A stretch of DNA of 47,104 bases from Fusobacterium sp. SYSU M8D902 (GCF_040199715.1 NZ_JBEFNA010000019.1:1-47104); one strand, 5' to 3'. Positions 23,650 through 33,656 are shown, counted from the stretch's first letter. Numbers and translations are program-made. Notes: generated by a model not told the origin, from the sequence alone.

Positions 23650-25281
23650 TTACTTACTTGAATATCCTTCAATAATATTAGTTAAATGATCTCCAACTCT
23701 TCTATAGAAATTTATTATATCCATAAAATTAGTTGTAGACATTGTAGTTGCTGCTTCTTTAATTCCATAATCCATATAGTGCTTTTTAGCATCTTTATAA
23801 AGAGCTGTTACTTCTTTAGCATTAACTATACACTCTTTTATCAATATCAGATTTTTCTCTTGATAACCTCTATCAATATTCTTAAAAAACTCATTAGTTT
23901 TTTCATGCAATAGTAACATTACTTCTATTTCTTGTTCAGTAAAAGTCATAACATTATCATGTAATTTCTTTAGACTATTAGTTATTCTCATTAAATAATC
24001 ACTTACTGTTTCATATTCATCTGAAACAATTAAGTTATTTCTAATATCTCTTCTTAAACTATCATTTATATCTTTATTATTTAGGATAACGAAATTGGCA
24101 TCAGTTATCTCTTTTTGATAAAGATCTAAGTCATCTTCCATCTTTCTTAAATCTTTAACTTTTGTATCTGTCAAAGCAACAGGATTAGTATAGACTTTTT
24201 TTACTTCATCAAACATTAATTGTATCATTTTACCCATATTTCCAACTTCCACTTTGGTCTGTTCCACAACTACCCCTGAAGTTTTTAACATAAGTTGATC
24301 AATCTTAGTTATTCTATCATTAACTTTACCATCATCTTTTATCACCTTACATAAAAAATCTGCTAGATATCCTATGAAAGGAGTAAATAAAATTACATTC
24401 ACAACATTAAAAACTGTGTGTGCTGTAGCAATTGCCATTGTTATATTTGTATCATGATTATTAAATATATTTAAAAATTGTAAATAAGGTTTAAATACTG
24501 CTGTCACCCATAAAACACCAAATGTGTTAATTATCGTATGAGCATAAGCTGCTCTTTTAGCATTAACATTTGCGTTTAAAGTTGCTAAAATAGCTGTAAT
24601 TGTAGTTCCAACATTCTCTCCCAATACCAAAGCTACTGCTGTCTCATAAGATATCAATCCCTGTAATGCTAATGTAATTGTTATTCCTAATGTAGCTGAT
24701 GATGATTGTACAATAGCAGTAACTAAAGCTCCTACAGCTGCCGCTTTTATAACACCAAAATATGAATCCGCAGAAAACATTTGAAATAATCTCACAAATT
24801 CTGGCATATCCCTTACTGGCTTCAATCCATTACTCATTAGCTCTAGTCCTAAGAAGATCATTCCTAATCCCATTATTGTAAGTGCTCTTGTCTTAGCTTT
24901 ATCTCCTTTTAAAAACATATGTGCTATAGCTGCAGCACCAACTATTGGTAATCCATATTTTCCTATATTCAATACAAGAATCCAGCCTGTAATTGTAGTT
25001 CCTATGTTTGCACCAAAAATTACTCCTAAAGCTTGTTTTAATGTTAATAATGAAGCATTTACAAATCCTATTGTCATTACTGTACTAACAGATGATGATT
25101 GAACTAATGCTGTTACAAATATTCCCATTAATATTGCAATAAACCTATTGGTAGTTAAAACAGCTAAAAATCTTTTTAACTTCTTTCCTGCTAATTTTTG
25201 CATTCCTGAAGACATATTATCCATCCCATAAAGAAATATTCCCAGACCTCCAAGAACCTTAAAAATTATATCCAGATACAT
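23650..25281 (-). CDS. Na/Pi-cotransporter family protein with PhoU-like tail
   Basis: A 543-residue protein. The N-terminal ~310 residues are membrane-embedded with the two inverted QSSS repeats of the family: ALVQSSSVSTVMTIGFVNA and AIVQSSSATLGITITLAL, each followed by a GxNxGTT motif (IFGANIGTTITG, VLGENVGTTITA). The C-terminal ~200 residues are helical and PhoU-like. The family moves phosphate with Na+ or acts in phosphate homeostasis. TTAGGAGG precedes the ATG. The last codons and terminator are duplicated at 17.2 kb, on the far side of the sugar island. Confidence 0.92.
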   Translation of the reverse strand: MYLDIIFKVLGGLGIFLYGMDNMSSGMQKLAGKKLKRFLAVLTTNRFIAILMGIFVTALVQSSSVSTVMTIGFVNASLLTLKQALGVIFGANIGTTITGWILVLNIGKYGLPIVGAAAIAHMFLKGDKAKTRALTIMGLGMIFLGLELMSNGLKPVRDMPEFVRLFQMFSADSYFGVIKAAAVGALVTAIVQSSSATLGITITLALQGLISYETAVALVLGENVGTTITAILATLNANVNAKRAAYAHTIINTFGVLWVTAVFKPYLQFLNIFNNHDTNITMAIATAHTVFNVVNVILFTPFIGYLADFLCKVIKDDGKVNDRITKIDQLMLKTSGVVVEQTKVEVGNMGKMIQLMFDEVKKVYTNPVALTDTKVKDLRKMEDDLDLYQKEITDANFVILNNKDINDSLRRDIRNNLIVSDEYETVSDYLMRITNSLKKLHDNVMTFTEQEIEVMLLLHEKTNEFFKNIDRGYQEKNLILIKECIVNAKEVTALYKDAKKHYMDYGIKEAATTMSTTNFMDIINFYRRVGDHLTNIIEGYSSK

Positions 25282-25481
25282 TTTACCTCCTAAAATAAAT
25301 AAGAATTATCATATAACATTACTCTTTTTGTATTAATTTTTAATTTCATTATGTAATACAAAAGACGTACATTTTATTATAATATCTTATTTAGGAAAAT
25401 TCAAGTTTTAAAAAAATAAAAAGCATTTTTTTTATTTTTTTCGTTATTCTCGCTCATTTTTTTCTTTTTTTAAACAAAATT

Positions 25482-26594
25482 TTACTTTTTTAATTCTTTT
25501 AAAGTTTTCTCTAAAGCTCTCATAGTGTAATCTATTCTAAAGAAACGAGCATTCTCTCCCATATGCCCTATTCTTAAAACTTTATCAGCTAAATATCCAT
25601 AAGATTTCCCTACCATCACTTCATGATGCTCTAACATATGATTATATACCTCTTCTAAATCATATCCTTCTGGTACGTAGAAAGCTGTTACTGTAGGGGA
25701 ATATCCACCTTTTAAATAAAGCTCTATTCCTAGATCCATCAATCTATTTCTAGTATACTCTGCTGCAGTATAGTGTCTCTCTATTACTTTGTCCAATCCC
25801 TCTTGGAACATATTGTCAATAGCTAATCCTAAAGCTGCTATCTCTCCAATTGGCATAGTATATGGGAAAAGTTTTTTCTCTACACAATCTCTCCATAATG
25901 AAAGATTACAATAGAATGAAGGAATTGGAGATTTTCTATTCTCTATTGCCTTCCAAGCATCATCACTTACTGTCATTATTGTAAGACCAGTTGTGGCAGA
26001 AAGAACTTTTTGTGAAGCACCTAAAGCTATATCTATACCCCACTCATCAACTTTTACCTCTGCTCCTCCAACAGCTGAAACAGTGTCTACAACTGTCATT
26101 ATTCCCATTGATTTCAATGTTTTACATATATCCTTCACATTGTTAAAAACTCCAGAAGGAGTATCACAATGAACTACTGTTGCATACTTAAATCCATAAT
26201 CTTTATGTTGCTCCAAAAATACTCTCAAAGAATCTGTATCTATTTTATCTTTTACATCACTTTCAAATACTGTTACCTCTCCACCATAGATCTCAACTAA
26301 ATCTTTGAATCCAGCACCATAAAGTCCATTAGAGATTACTAAAACTTTGTCTCCTTTTTCAGTAAGAGCTGCACAGGCACTGTCTAATCCTAGCATTCCT
26401 TCTCCAGCCATTATTATAGTTTGAGCCTTTTTTGCTCCAAATATCTTTCCTATTTTTTTACATAATTGTCCATAGAACTCAAAAAATTTAGGATCAAAAT
26501 CTGAATTTCCATAATAATTTCCTTTTGCATGTAATACATTCTCCCTAACCATAGTAGGTCCTGGTGTCATCATAATATAATTAGCTTTATGCAA
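25482..26594 (-). CDS. Class V aminotransferase (alanine-glyoxylate/serine-pyruvate type)
   Basis: A 370-residue PLP enzyme of fold type I, class V. Landmarks are MMTPGPTMVRENV at the N-terminus, AGEGMLGLDSA, VHCDTPSGV, VVDTVSAVGG with the PLP-binding Asp, and LGASQKVLSATTGL with the Schiff-base Lys. It resembles alanine-glyoxylate, serine-glyoxylate and PucG-type aminotransferases; the exact substrate is open. The start is probably TTG 26594 (MHKANYIMMTPG), 8 nt after GGAGG; the longer reading would begin inside the ribosome binding site. It stands alone; the 200 bp after it hold only AT-rich sequence. Confidence 0.9.
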   Translation of the reverse strand: MHKANYIMMTPGPTMVRENVLHAKGNYYGNSDFDPKFFEFYGQLCKKIGKIFGAKKAQTIIMAGEGMLGLDSACAALTEKGDKVLVISNGLYGAGFKDLVEIYGGEVTVFESDVKDKIDTDSLRVFLEQHKDYGFKYATVVHCDTPSGVFNNVKDICKTLKSMGIMTVVDTVSAVGGAEVKVDEWGIDIALGASQKVLSATTGLTIMTVSDDAWKAIENRKSPIPSFYCNLSLWRDCVEKKLFPYTMPIGEIAALGLAIDNMFQEGLDKVIERHYTAAEYTRNRLMDLGIELYLKGGYSPTVTAFYVPEGYDLEEVYNHMLEHHEVMVGKSYGYLADKVLRIGHMGENARFFRIDYTMRALEKTLKELKK

Positions 26595-26669
26595 AAAACC
26601 CACCTCCAAAATTTAAAAAAAGCTTTGTTCTGTGTTTATTATATCACATTTAAAAATATTTATTAACAG

Positions 26670-28646
26670 TTATTTTAAAAATTCTTCGAACCATTTTGTT
26701 ATCTCTTGTAGCCTTTTAACTCTATTTTTAGGCTTTCCGCTTCTAGATAATTCGTGATTCTCTCCCTTAAACATACAGAGTCTAGACTGAACTCCATGAT
26801 ATTTAAGAGCAGTAAACATCTGTAATCCCTCAGCTAACCAGCATCTATAATCCTCTTCTGAATGTATAAATAGAGTTGGTGTTACCACTCTGTTTGCATA
26901 TTTTAGAGGCGAATGCCACCATAATTTCTCTGGATTCTTCCAAGGGCTAGACATATTTTGATCTACATTAAAATAGTAACCTATATCTGTAGTACCAAAT
27001 TTTGAAAACCAGTTAGATATACTTCTTTGAGATACAGCACAGGCAAATCTATTTGTATGCCCTATTATCCAGTTTGTCATATACCCACCATAAGATCCAC
27101 CTGTCACACCTATTTTTCTCTCTATTATAGGGTAACTATTGGTTACTTTATCAGTAAAATTCATCAAATCCTCATAGTCAATTGTTCCATATTTCCCTCT
27201 AATATCTGCAAACTCATTTCCACGTCCATCTCCACCATGTGGATTACAGAAAAAGACAAAATAACCTAAGTTTGCCCAAACTTGCATCTCATGATAAAAA
27301 ATATCTCCATAGACAGTTTTAGGTCCACCATGTATATCTAAGATAGCTGGGTACATTTTCCCCTCTTCATAATTGGTTGGTTTTATAACCCATCCCTCTA
27401 TCTCTACTCCATTGCTTACAACACTTAATTTTTCAGGTCTTGAAAGCTCTTTATTTTCATATATTTTCTCATTAAAATCTGTTACTCTCTTCTCTACTCC
27501 ATTTTTAATAGAGTATATCTCCTGTAGTCTCAAATCTTTCATTCCTATAAAGTAGACCTCTTGATCAGCTAAAATAAAGCCATCCACTGACCCATCAGCA
27601 GAGGATATTGTCCTCTCAACTCCCATTTCATCTAGAGATCTCAATACTGAACTATGTAAAATAGTTGTTACATAGTATAGTTTTCCTGAATTTTCTCTAA
27701 AATTTCTATTATTTCCATATCTACAATCTGAACCTACACTATTACTTAATGAACTATCATTTTCTTTGAAAAGTTTAAGCTCTCCATCTTTTATTGTATA
27801 GAATTTTGGATTTTGATTGAGTCCATAATCTTTAGTGTCATTTAAACCACAAATTATTCCATCATTAAAAAACTCTACAAAATTAACTCTAAACTCCTCA
27901 CTAGCCAATAACAGCTCCTCACTCTTAGTACTGATATCAAAACTATATATTCCCTCTCTCTGCTCCTGTTTATTAGTAAATCTATTCACTGTATATACAA
28001 TTTTTCCATCTCTATATGAATAGTAATTTACATTTGAAATTCTATCACTTATTGGATAGATCTCTCCACTTAATCTATTATACATATATAGTCTATTTCT
28101 CTTCTTATTCGTAAATCCCTTACCATTGCCCCAGAAAGGAATCTCATCTATTATCTCATAATTTTTACTCTCTCTAATCTCCTCTAACTTCTTGATACGT
28201 TCATCTCCAACTGCACCATTGAGTTCAACTCCATAATTATTATATTGAGCTGTAAGAATGAAGTTCTCTCCATCTATATTTTTGATAGATGTTACTTCTA
28301 AAGGAATTCTCATATACTCCTCAACTTTTTTGCTCTCTAAATCTATAATTTGGTAGCAACTCCAGCTCTCTCCCTCATCACTTCTAAGCTGTAACTCCCT
28401 ATCTTTGTTACTTGAAAATACTATTGATTTTTCATCTATCCACATATACTGCTTTTTATCACTGAGTTCTGTCAATTTACAATACTCCTCACTCTCACGA
28501 TTCAGTATATAGATGTTTGAGCTATAGTTGTTCTCATCATAATTAGCTCTGTGTTGCAAAAAACTTACATATTTTCCATCTGGTGAAATATTTAACTCAG
28601 ACAGATAGTTATAATCTAGAAAATCCTCAATTTTTAAACTCTCCAT
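26670..28646 (-). CDS. S9-family prolyl oligopeptidase-type peptidase
   Basis: A 658-residue cytosolic serine peptidase of the acylaminoacyl-peptidase/prolyl oligopeptidase type. The first ~400 residues are a beta-propeller (repeated ISPDGKYVSF-type blades), and the last ~250 an alpha/beta hydrolase. The catalytic triad is visible: Ser in GGSYGGYM, Asp in HSEEDYR, His in GENHELSRSGKP. The oxyanion-side motif DIHGGPKTVYGD is present. No signal peptide is seen. I chose ATG 28646 (MESLKIEDFL), 8 nt after GTGGAGG. Confidence 0.93.
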   Translation of the reverse strand: MESLKIEDFLDYNYLSELNISPDGKYVSFLQHRANYDENNYSSNIYILNRESEEYCKLTELSDKKQYMWIDEKSIVFSSNKDRELQLRSDEGESWSCYQIIDLESKKVEEYMRIPLEVTSIKNIDGENFILTAQYNNYGVELNGAVGDERIKKLEEIRESKNYEIIDEIPFWGNGKGFTNKKRNRLYMYNRLSGEIYPISDRISNVNYYSYRDGKIVYTVNRFTNKQEQREGIYSFDISTKSEELLLASEEFRVNFVEFFNDGIICGLNDTKDYGLNQNPKFYTIKDGELKLFKENDSSLSNSVGSDCRYGNNRNFRENSGKLYYVTTILHSSVLRSLDEMGVERTISSADGSVDGFILADQEVYFIGMKDLRLQEIYSIKNGVEKRVTDFNEKIYENKELSRPEKLSVVSNGVEIEGWVIKPTNYEEGKMYPAILDIHGGPKTVYGDIFYHEMQVWANLGYFVFFCNPHGGDGRGNEFADIRGKYGTIDYEDLMNFTDKVTNSYPIIERKIGVTGGSYGGYMTNWIIGHTNRFACAVSQRSISNWFSKFGTTDIGYYFNVDQNMSSPWKNPEKLWWHSPLKYANRVVTPTLFIHSEEDYRCWLAEGLQMFTALKYHGVQSRLCMFKGENHELSRSGKPKNRVKRLQEITKWFEEFLK

Positions 28647-28774
28647 ACCATAAACCTCCACTTAATAATTATGACCCTATAGGTACATTTTACAAAATTT
28701 TTATAAAAAAATCTATTAAAAATATAATTTTACCTGTATAATGTATATTATAATAAATTTTAAGGTGAGTATAT

Positions 28775-29575
28775 ATGAATAATGAAATCAGAGAAAAAAT
28801 CAAAAATTCAAAGAGAATTGTTATAAAGGTTGGTACATCTACTCTTACTTATCCCAATGGAAATCTTAACTTCCATTTGATGAATAAGTTAGCTTGGATA
28901 CTTTCTGATCTTAGAAATCAAGATAGAGATGTTGTACTTGTAACTTCAGGAGCTATTGGTGTAGGATCAAAAAGCTTAAACTTTGAGAAAAGACCTACTC
29001 TTACTAGAGAAAAACAGGCTGCTGCTGCTGTTGGACAAGCAGAACTTATGCATATCTACAAAAACTTTATGAGTGAATATAATCAAAGAGTTGCTCAAAT
29101 TCTTCTTACTAAAGATGACTTTAAAGAGGGAGAGAGAAGAACTAATACAACTAACACTTTAGAAACTCTATTGGGATTTGGTGTTATCCCTATTATCAAT
29201 GCCAATGATACTATCTCTACTTTTGAGATTGAATTTAGTGACAACGACAGACTTTCTGCAAGTGTGGCAACACTTATAAAAGCTGATCTACTTGTAATTC
29301 TTACAGATATTGATGCCCTTTATGATGCTAATCCTAAGACACATCCTGAAGCAAAGAGAATATCTTATGTTAAAAAAGTTACTGATGATATCCTAGCTAT
29401 GGGGGGAGAAAAGGGTAGTGAGTTTAGTGTTGGTGGTATGGAAACTAAACTTCTAGCTGCAAGAAAATGCTATAACGGTGGAGTAAGAATGGCTATCTTA
29501 GATGGTTCTAATCCATCATTTATCGAAGAACTTATCTCTGGGAAAGATATTGGAACTGTATTTGATTGTGAATAA
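28775..29575 (+). CDS. proB: Glutamate 5-kinase
   Basis: A 266-residue cytosolic enzyme catalysing the first step of proline synthesis, glutamate to glutamyl 5-phosphate. It is an amino-acid-kinase fold with IVIKVGTSTLTYPNGNLN, VTSGAIGVGSKSL, PIINANDTIS, FSDNDRLSASVA and GGMETKLLAA. It is the short form: it stops after the kinase domain and lacks the C-terminal PUA domain found in E. coli ProB. AAGGTG precedes the ATG. proA starts 13 nt later. Confidence 0.97.
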   Translation: MNNEIREKIKNSKRIVIKVGTSTLTYPNGNLNFHLMNKLAWILSDLRNQDRDVVLVTSGAIGVGSKSLNFEKRPTLTREKQAAAAVGQAELMHIYKNFMSEYNQRVAQILLTKDDFKEGERRTNTTNTLETLLGFGVIPIINANDTISTFEIEFSDNDRLSASVATLIKADLLVILTDIDALYDANPKTHPEAKRISYVKKVTDDILAMGGEKGSEFSVGGMETKLLAARKCYNGGVRMAILDGSNPSFIEELISGKDIGTVFDCE

Positions 29576-29588
29576 TTAGGAGGCAATT

Positions 29589-30836
29589 ATGGGTTATATA
29601 GAAAAATTAGGAAAATCTGCAAAGGAAGCTGAGATACAGATAGCTCAGTTATCTACAAAAGTAAAAAATGAAGTGCTTCTAAAATCTGCTGATGCACTTT
29701 TAAAAAATTGTAATACTATCTTAGAAATAAATAAAAAAGATGTTGAAAATGCTATAAATTCAGGTGTTAAAAAAGCTTTTATAGATAGATTGACATTGAC
29801 AGAGAAAAGAATTGAAGATATGGCTGACGGACTTAGACAGATCGCATCTTTAAATGATCCTGTTGGAGAGTTCACATATGGAAAAACTCTTCCTAATGGG
29901 CTTATAATTCAACAGAAAAGAGTTCCATTAGGTGTTGTAGCTATAATATTTGAATCACGTCCTAATGTTACTGCTGATGCTTTTGGGCTTTGCTTAAAAA
30001 GTGGAAATGCTGTAATCTTAAGAGGTGGAAAGGAAGCTATCAATACCAATATAGCTCTTGTAAATGTTTTTAAAACTGTTTTAAAAGAGTGTAACATTGA
30101 TGAGAATGCAGTACAAATTCTAGAAGATACTAGCCATGATACAGCTAATAAACTTATGAAAGCTCACCAATATATAGATGTTTTAATCCCTAGAGGTAGT
30201 GCTAGACTTATCAATACAGTTATAGAGAATAGTACAATCCCTTGTATACAGACAGGAATTGGTAACTGTCACATCTTTGTTGATGAAAGTGGAAATTTAA
30301 CTAAGGCTATTGATATAATTATAAATGCTAAAACTCAAAGACCAGGTGTTTGTAATGCTGTCGAAACTCTACTTATACATGAAAATTGTGCTAACTCTCT
30401 TCTTCCTAACCTTGGAAAAGAGTTAATAGCTAAAAATGTAGAGATCAGAGGAGATGAAACAGTTAGAAAATATATCCCTACAGCTCTTGTGGCTACCGAG
30501 GAGGACTGGGCTACTGAGTATGAGGACTATATAGTAGCTATTAAAGTTGTTAAGGATCTAGACGAGGTTATAAAACATATTGGTCAATATGGTACTAAAC
30601 ACTCAGAGTGTATAGTTACTGAAAACTACTCTAATGCTCAAAGATTCCTAAATGAAGTTGATGCTGCTGCTGTTTATGTAAATGCTTCTACTAGATTTAC
30701 TGATGGTGGACAGTTTGGCTTTGGAGCTGAGATCGGTATCAGTACTCAAAAACTTCATGCTAGAGGTCCTATGGGATTAAAGGAACTTACTACTACTAAA
30801 TATGTTATTATGGGAAATGGACAAGTAAGAGAATAA
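29589..30836 (+). CDS. proA: Glutamate-5-semialdehyde dehydrogenase (gamma-glutamyl phosphate reductase)
   Basis: A 415-residue NADPH-dependent enzyme that reduces glutamyl 5-phosphate to the semialdehyde, second step of proline synthesis. It has the aldehyde-dehydrogenase fold with PLGVVAIIFESRPNVTADA, SGNAVILRGGKEA, LIPRGSARLI, and the active-site Cys in QRPGVCNAVETLL. ASTRFTDGGQFGFGAEIGIST near the C-terminus is characteristic. It forms an operon with proB and is followed by a terminator. Confidence 0.97.
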   Translation: MGYIEKLGKSAKEAEIQIAQLSTKVKNEVLLKSADALLKNCNTILEINKKDVENAINSGVKKAFIDRLTLTEKRIEDMADGLRQIASLNDPVGEFTYGKTLPNGLIIQQKRVPLGVVAIIFESRPNVTADAFGLCLKSGNAVILRGGKEAINTNIALVNVFKTVLKECNIDENAVQILEDTSHDTANKLMKAHQYIDVLIPRGSARLINTVIENSTIPCIQTGIGNCHIFVDESGNLTKAIDIIINAKTQRPGVCNAVETLLIHENCANSLLPNLGKELIAKNVEIRGDETVRKYIPTALVATEEDWATEYEDYIVAIKVVKDLDEVIKHIGQYGTKHSECIVTENYSNAQRFLNEVDAAAVYVNASTRFTDGGQFGFGAEIGISTQKLHARGPMGLKELTTTKYVIMGNGQVRE

Positions 30837-30860
30837 AGATAATCTTCATTCAAAAAATAA

Positions 30861-30899
30861 AGAGCAAGTATAGCCTAGCTAACTTGCTCTATTTATTTT
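30861..30899. terminator. Terminator between proA and uppP
   Basis: AGAGCAAGT and ACTTGCTCT form a perfect 9-bp stem followed by ATTTATTTT, downstream of proA. An A-rich tract on the other side lets it serve the convergent uppP operon too. Confidence 0.85.
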
Positions 30900-30929
30900 C
30901 TCAATCTTTTTTACTATAATATTTTTATT

Positions 30930-31739
30930 TTAGATAAATAAAAATATCAATACTAATATTCCTAAAATTATTCTATACACTCCAAAGAAAACAAAGTCTC
31001 TTTTCTTTATATAGCCCATAAACCACTTTATTACAAGGTAGGCTACAACAAATGATACAAGTGTTCCAACTCCAATAAGTTGCCACTCAGTAGTTGTATA
31101 GTTCATTCCATTTTTCACAAGTTTAAGAAGAGTAGCTCCAAACATTGTAGGAATTGCTAAGAAGAAAGAAAATTCTGTTGCTAGTCCTCTTGATAGCCCC
31201 AACAATAAACTTCCAATTATTGTAGCTCCAGATCTTGATGTTCCTGGTATCATTGCCAAGCACTGAAAAAATCCGATTATAAAAGCTAACTTATAACTTA
31301 ATTTTCCAAAACTATCAATCTTTCCAGCTGTTTTATAGTACTTTTCAATAACAATTAAAATCACACCGAAAAATATTAGAGTTGTTGCTACTACGAATAC
31401 ATTCCCCATAAAATACTCTGAAATGTAATCATCTAACAACAAACCAATGACAGCTGCTGGTAAAACTCCCACAATAACCTTTGTCCACAATCTAATTCTA
31501 GAAATAAGCTCTTTCCTATTTTTTACAAATGGTGTTAAAGTATCCCAGAAATAGATAACTACTGCTAATATTGCTCCCAATTGAACAATTATTAAAAAAC
31601 TCTCCATAAACTTTGGTGAAAATCTTCCATCTCCAATAAACTTTTCAACCAATATCATATGACCTGTACTACTTACTGGAAGGAACTCTGTCATTCCCTC
31701 TACTATCCCCAATATTATAACTATTAAAAACAAATTCAT
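30930..31739 (-). CDS. uppP: Undecaprenyl-diphosphatase (BacA family)
   Basis: A 269-residue integral membrane phosphatase that recycles undecaprenyl diphosphate for peptidoglycan and O-antigen synthesis; overexpression gives bacitracin resistance in other bacteria. The two active-site repeats are EGMTEFLPVSSTGHM near the N-terminus and PGTSRSGATI in the second half, with about eight hydrophobic helices. AAGGTGA precedes the ATG. It follows hldD by 12 nt, so envelope-precursor genes are grouped here. Confidence 0.97.
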   Translation of the reverse strand: MNLFLIVIILGIVEGMTEFLPVSSTGHMILVEKFIGDGRFSPKFMESFLIIVQLGAILAVVIYFWDTLTPFVKNRKELISRIRLWTKVIVGVLPAAVIGLLLDDYISEYFMGNVFVVATTLIFFGVILIVIEKYYKTAGKIDSFGKLSYKLAFIIGFFQCLAMIPGTSRSGATIIGSLLLGLSRGLATEFSFFLAIPTMFGATLLKLVKNGMNYTTTEWQLIGVGTLVSFVVAYLVIKWFMGYIKKRDFVFFGVYRIILGILVLIFLFI

Positions 31740-31751
31740 CTATTTATCACC

Positions 31752-32750
31752 TTATAAATATGGATCTTCTTTTGATAAATAGTTTTCAACATAATCCTTT
31801 ACTCCATCCTCTAAAGATGTAAATTTCTTAGTATATCCTGCTCTTTTTAGCTTTTCCATACTAGCTTGAGTAAAGTATTGGTATCTTCCTCTTAAGTCCT
31901 CTGGCATAGGTATAAACTCTATAACCTCTTCCTGTTTTAACTCTGGATTATTTGCTGCTGCTCTCATTGTAGCCATAGATAGATCTAAGAAACTTCTAGC
32001 CTCTCCTGTTCCTATGTTGTATACTCCAGATTCAACTTTTTCAGTCAATAGATAGTACATTACATCTACAACATCCTTTAAGTATACGAAATCTCTCAAT
32101 TGCTCTCCATCTTTGAATCCCTCTTTATGAGATTTGAAAAGTTTTACTCCACCATTATCTCTATACTGATTGAATGTATGGAATACCATTGAAGCCATTC
32201 TTCCTTTATGATACTCTTGTGGACCATATACGTTAAAGAATTTTAATCCACACCATTGTTTAGGTGCTATACTCTGTTTAAATGCCCAATCATCAAATAT
32301 TTTCTTTGAATATCCATATTTGTTTAGAGGTTGTAATTTTTTTAACTCCTCTACACTCACATCATCATTGTATCCTAATTCTCCACCACCATAAGTAGCT
32401 GCTGATGAAGCATATACATAAGGTATCTGTCTAGCTGCACAGAACTCCCATAATTTTTTACTATATCCATAGTTGTTGCTCATTAAGAAATCTCCATCTC
32501 TCTCAGTTGTTGCTGAACAAGCTCCCATATGTACAACTCCTGTTATCTTTTCAGCATTTGCTGAGTTAGATAGCCAATCAAATAGGTCATCTCTATCCAC
32601 CCAATCAGCATAATCTCTCTTTCTTAAGTTAAGCCATTTCTCCTCTGTTCTCAGCTTATCTACAACAATGATATCATTTCTACCCATCTCATTAAGTTTC
32701 CATACCATTGCACTTCCTATCATACCAGCTGCACCTGTTACAATTATCAT
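31752..32750 (-). CDS. hldD: ADP-L-glycero-D-manno-heptose 6-epimerase
   Basis: A 332-residue short-chain dehydrogenase/reductase that makes ADP-L,D-heptose for the LPS inner core. The NADP-binding GAAGMIGS is at residues 6-13, and the catalytic region shows YASSAATYGGG and the YxxxK motif in NKYGYSKK. LKFFNVYGPQEYHKGRMASM and LRDFVYLKDVVDVM are typical of HldD. Its presence indicates a heptose-containing LPS and therefore an outer membrane. AAGGAGG precedes the ATG; the gene lies 10 nt after the PHP gene. Confidence 0.96.
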   Translation of the reverse strand: MIIVTGAAGMIGSAMVWKLNEMGRNDIIVVDKLRTEEKWLNLRKRDYADWVDRDDLFDWLSNSANAEKITGVVHMGACSATTERDGDFLMSNNYGYSKKLWEFCAARQIPYVYASSAATYGGGELGYNDDVSVEELKKLQPLNKYGYSKKIFDDWAFKQSIAPKQWCGLKFFNVYGPQEYHKGRMASMVFHTFNQYRDNGGVKLFKSHKEGFKDGEQLRDFVYLKDVVDVMYYLLTEKVESGVYNIGTGEARSFLDLSMATMRAAANNPELKQEEVIEFIPMPEDLRGRYQYFTQASMEKLKRAGYTKKFTSLEDGVKDYVENYLSKEDPYL

Positions 32751-32760
32751 TTTTGCCTCC

Positions 32761-33591
32761 TTATTTATTCAAAAATCTTTTTATTCTTTCAAATTGAGAG
32801 TACTCTAAACCTGCATCGCCAATATCTACACCCTCTCTATTATCTCCGTGAAAATCTGATCCCCCTGTGATTAAAAGACCATATTTTTTAGCCAATTTTC
32901 TAAATTTCTGCTTCTCTGCTTTAGAAAATGAACTATATTGTGATTCTAAGGCATCTAAGCCACACTCTTTTAATCTTACAATAAGATCATTTAAAATCTC
33001 ATCATTCAAAGTTATTAACTTAGGATGAGCTAATGAAGCAAAACCACCATTTGCCTTTATCATTTTTACAGCTCTTTCTGGTGAAAAATTCTCCTTTGGA
33101 ACATAAGCTAAGCCTGTTCTTCCTAGATATTTTGTAAATGCCTCATTCTTATTTGTCACTATTCCCTTTTCTAAGAGATAATTAGCAAAGTGTAATCTAC
33201 TGATTATATTTCCTGGTGCAAATTTTTTTAACTCTTCTATATCTATTATTATACCAATTTTTTCAAATTTTTCTATTATTTTTCTATTTCTTTTTTCTCT
33301 GGCCTCTTCTAGCTCTGCCAACTCCCTTAAAAATACCTCATCTTCGAGATTTAGATAGTATCCCAATACATGTACTTCCAGATTCTCTTCATTACAAGAG
33401 ATCTCTATCCCCTCTATAAACTCCATCCCATATCTCTCTGCTGCTGCTTTTCCAGCCTTTACTCCTGCTACAGTATCATGGTCTGTTATAGCAAGAGCTA
33501 TTACATTATTTTTCATAGCTCTCAATATTATCTCTTCAGGTGTATAGGTTCCATCAGATTCTAAGGTGTGAATATGCATATCAACGTCCAT
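32761..33591 (-). CDS. PHP-domain phosphoesterase, TrpH/RNase AM-like
   Basis: A 276-residue metal-dependent phosphoesterase. Metal ligands are visible in DMHIHTLESDGTYTP, ITDHDTV, GIEISC, LAHP and GGSDFHGDN, the set expected for the TrpH subfamily of PHP proteins, which act as 5'-3' exonucleases on short RNAs or as 3',5'-nucleotide phosphatases. I chose ATG 33591 (MDVDMHIHT) because AAGGAG lies 5 nt before it; an upstream in-frame start would lie in the terminator region. It heads a PHP-hldD-uppP operon. Confidence 0.9.
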   Translation of the reverse strand: MDVDMHIHTLESDGTYTPEEIILRAMKNNVIALAITDHDTVAGVKAGKAAAERYGMEFIEGIEISCNEENLEVHVLGYYLNLEDEVFLRELAELEEAREKRNRKIIEKFEKIGIIIDIEELKKFAPGNIISRLHFANYLLEKGIVTNKNEAFTKYLGRTGLAYVPKENFSPERAVKMIKANGGFASLAHPKLITLNDEILNDLIVRLKECGLDALESQYSSFSKAEKQKFRKLAKKYGLLITGGSDFHGDNREGVDIGDAGLEYSQFERIKRFLNK

Positions 33592-33603
33592 TTTTTCTCC
33601 TTG

Positions 33604-33637
33604 TAAACAAAAGGAGGAGATCACTTTTGATCCCTCC
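33604..33637 (-). terminator. Terminator after the lipoprotein gene
   Basis: GGAGG-A-GATCA, loop, TGATC-CCTCC forms a stem 20 bp after the lipoprotein stop, with TTTTGTTT following on the minus strand. It separates secA and the lipoprotein gene from the PHP-hldD-uppP operon, perhaps with partial read-through. Confidence 0.65.
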
Positions 33638-33656
33638 CCTATTATAGTACTATTTT

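Noticed and set aside
17160-23720. Prophage or integrative element as carrier of the sugar island
   Set aside because: No integrase, recombinase, relaxase or phage gene lies between the repeats; only sugar genes do.
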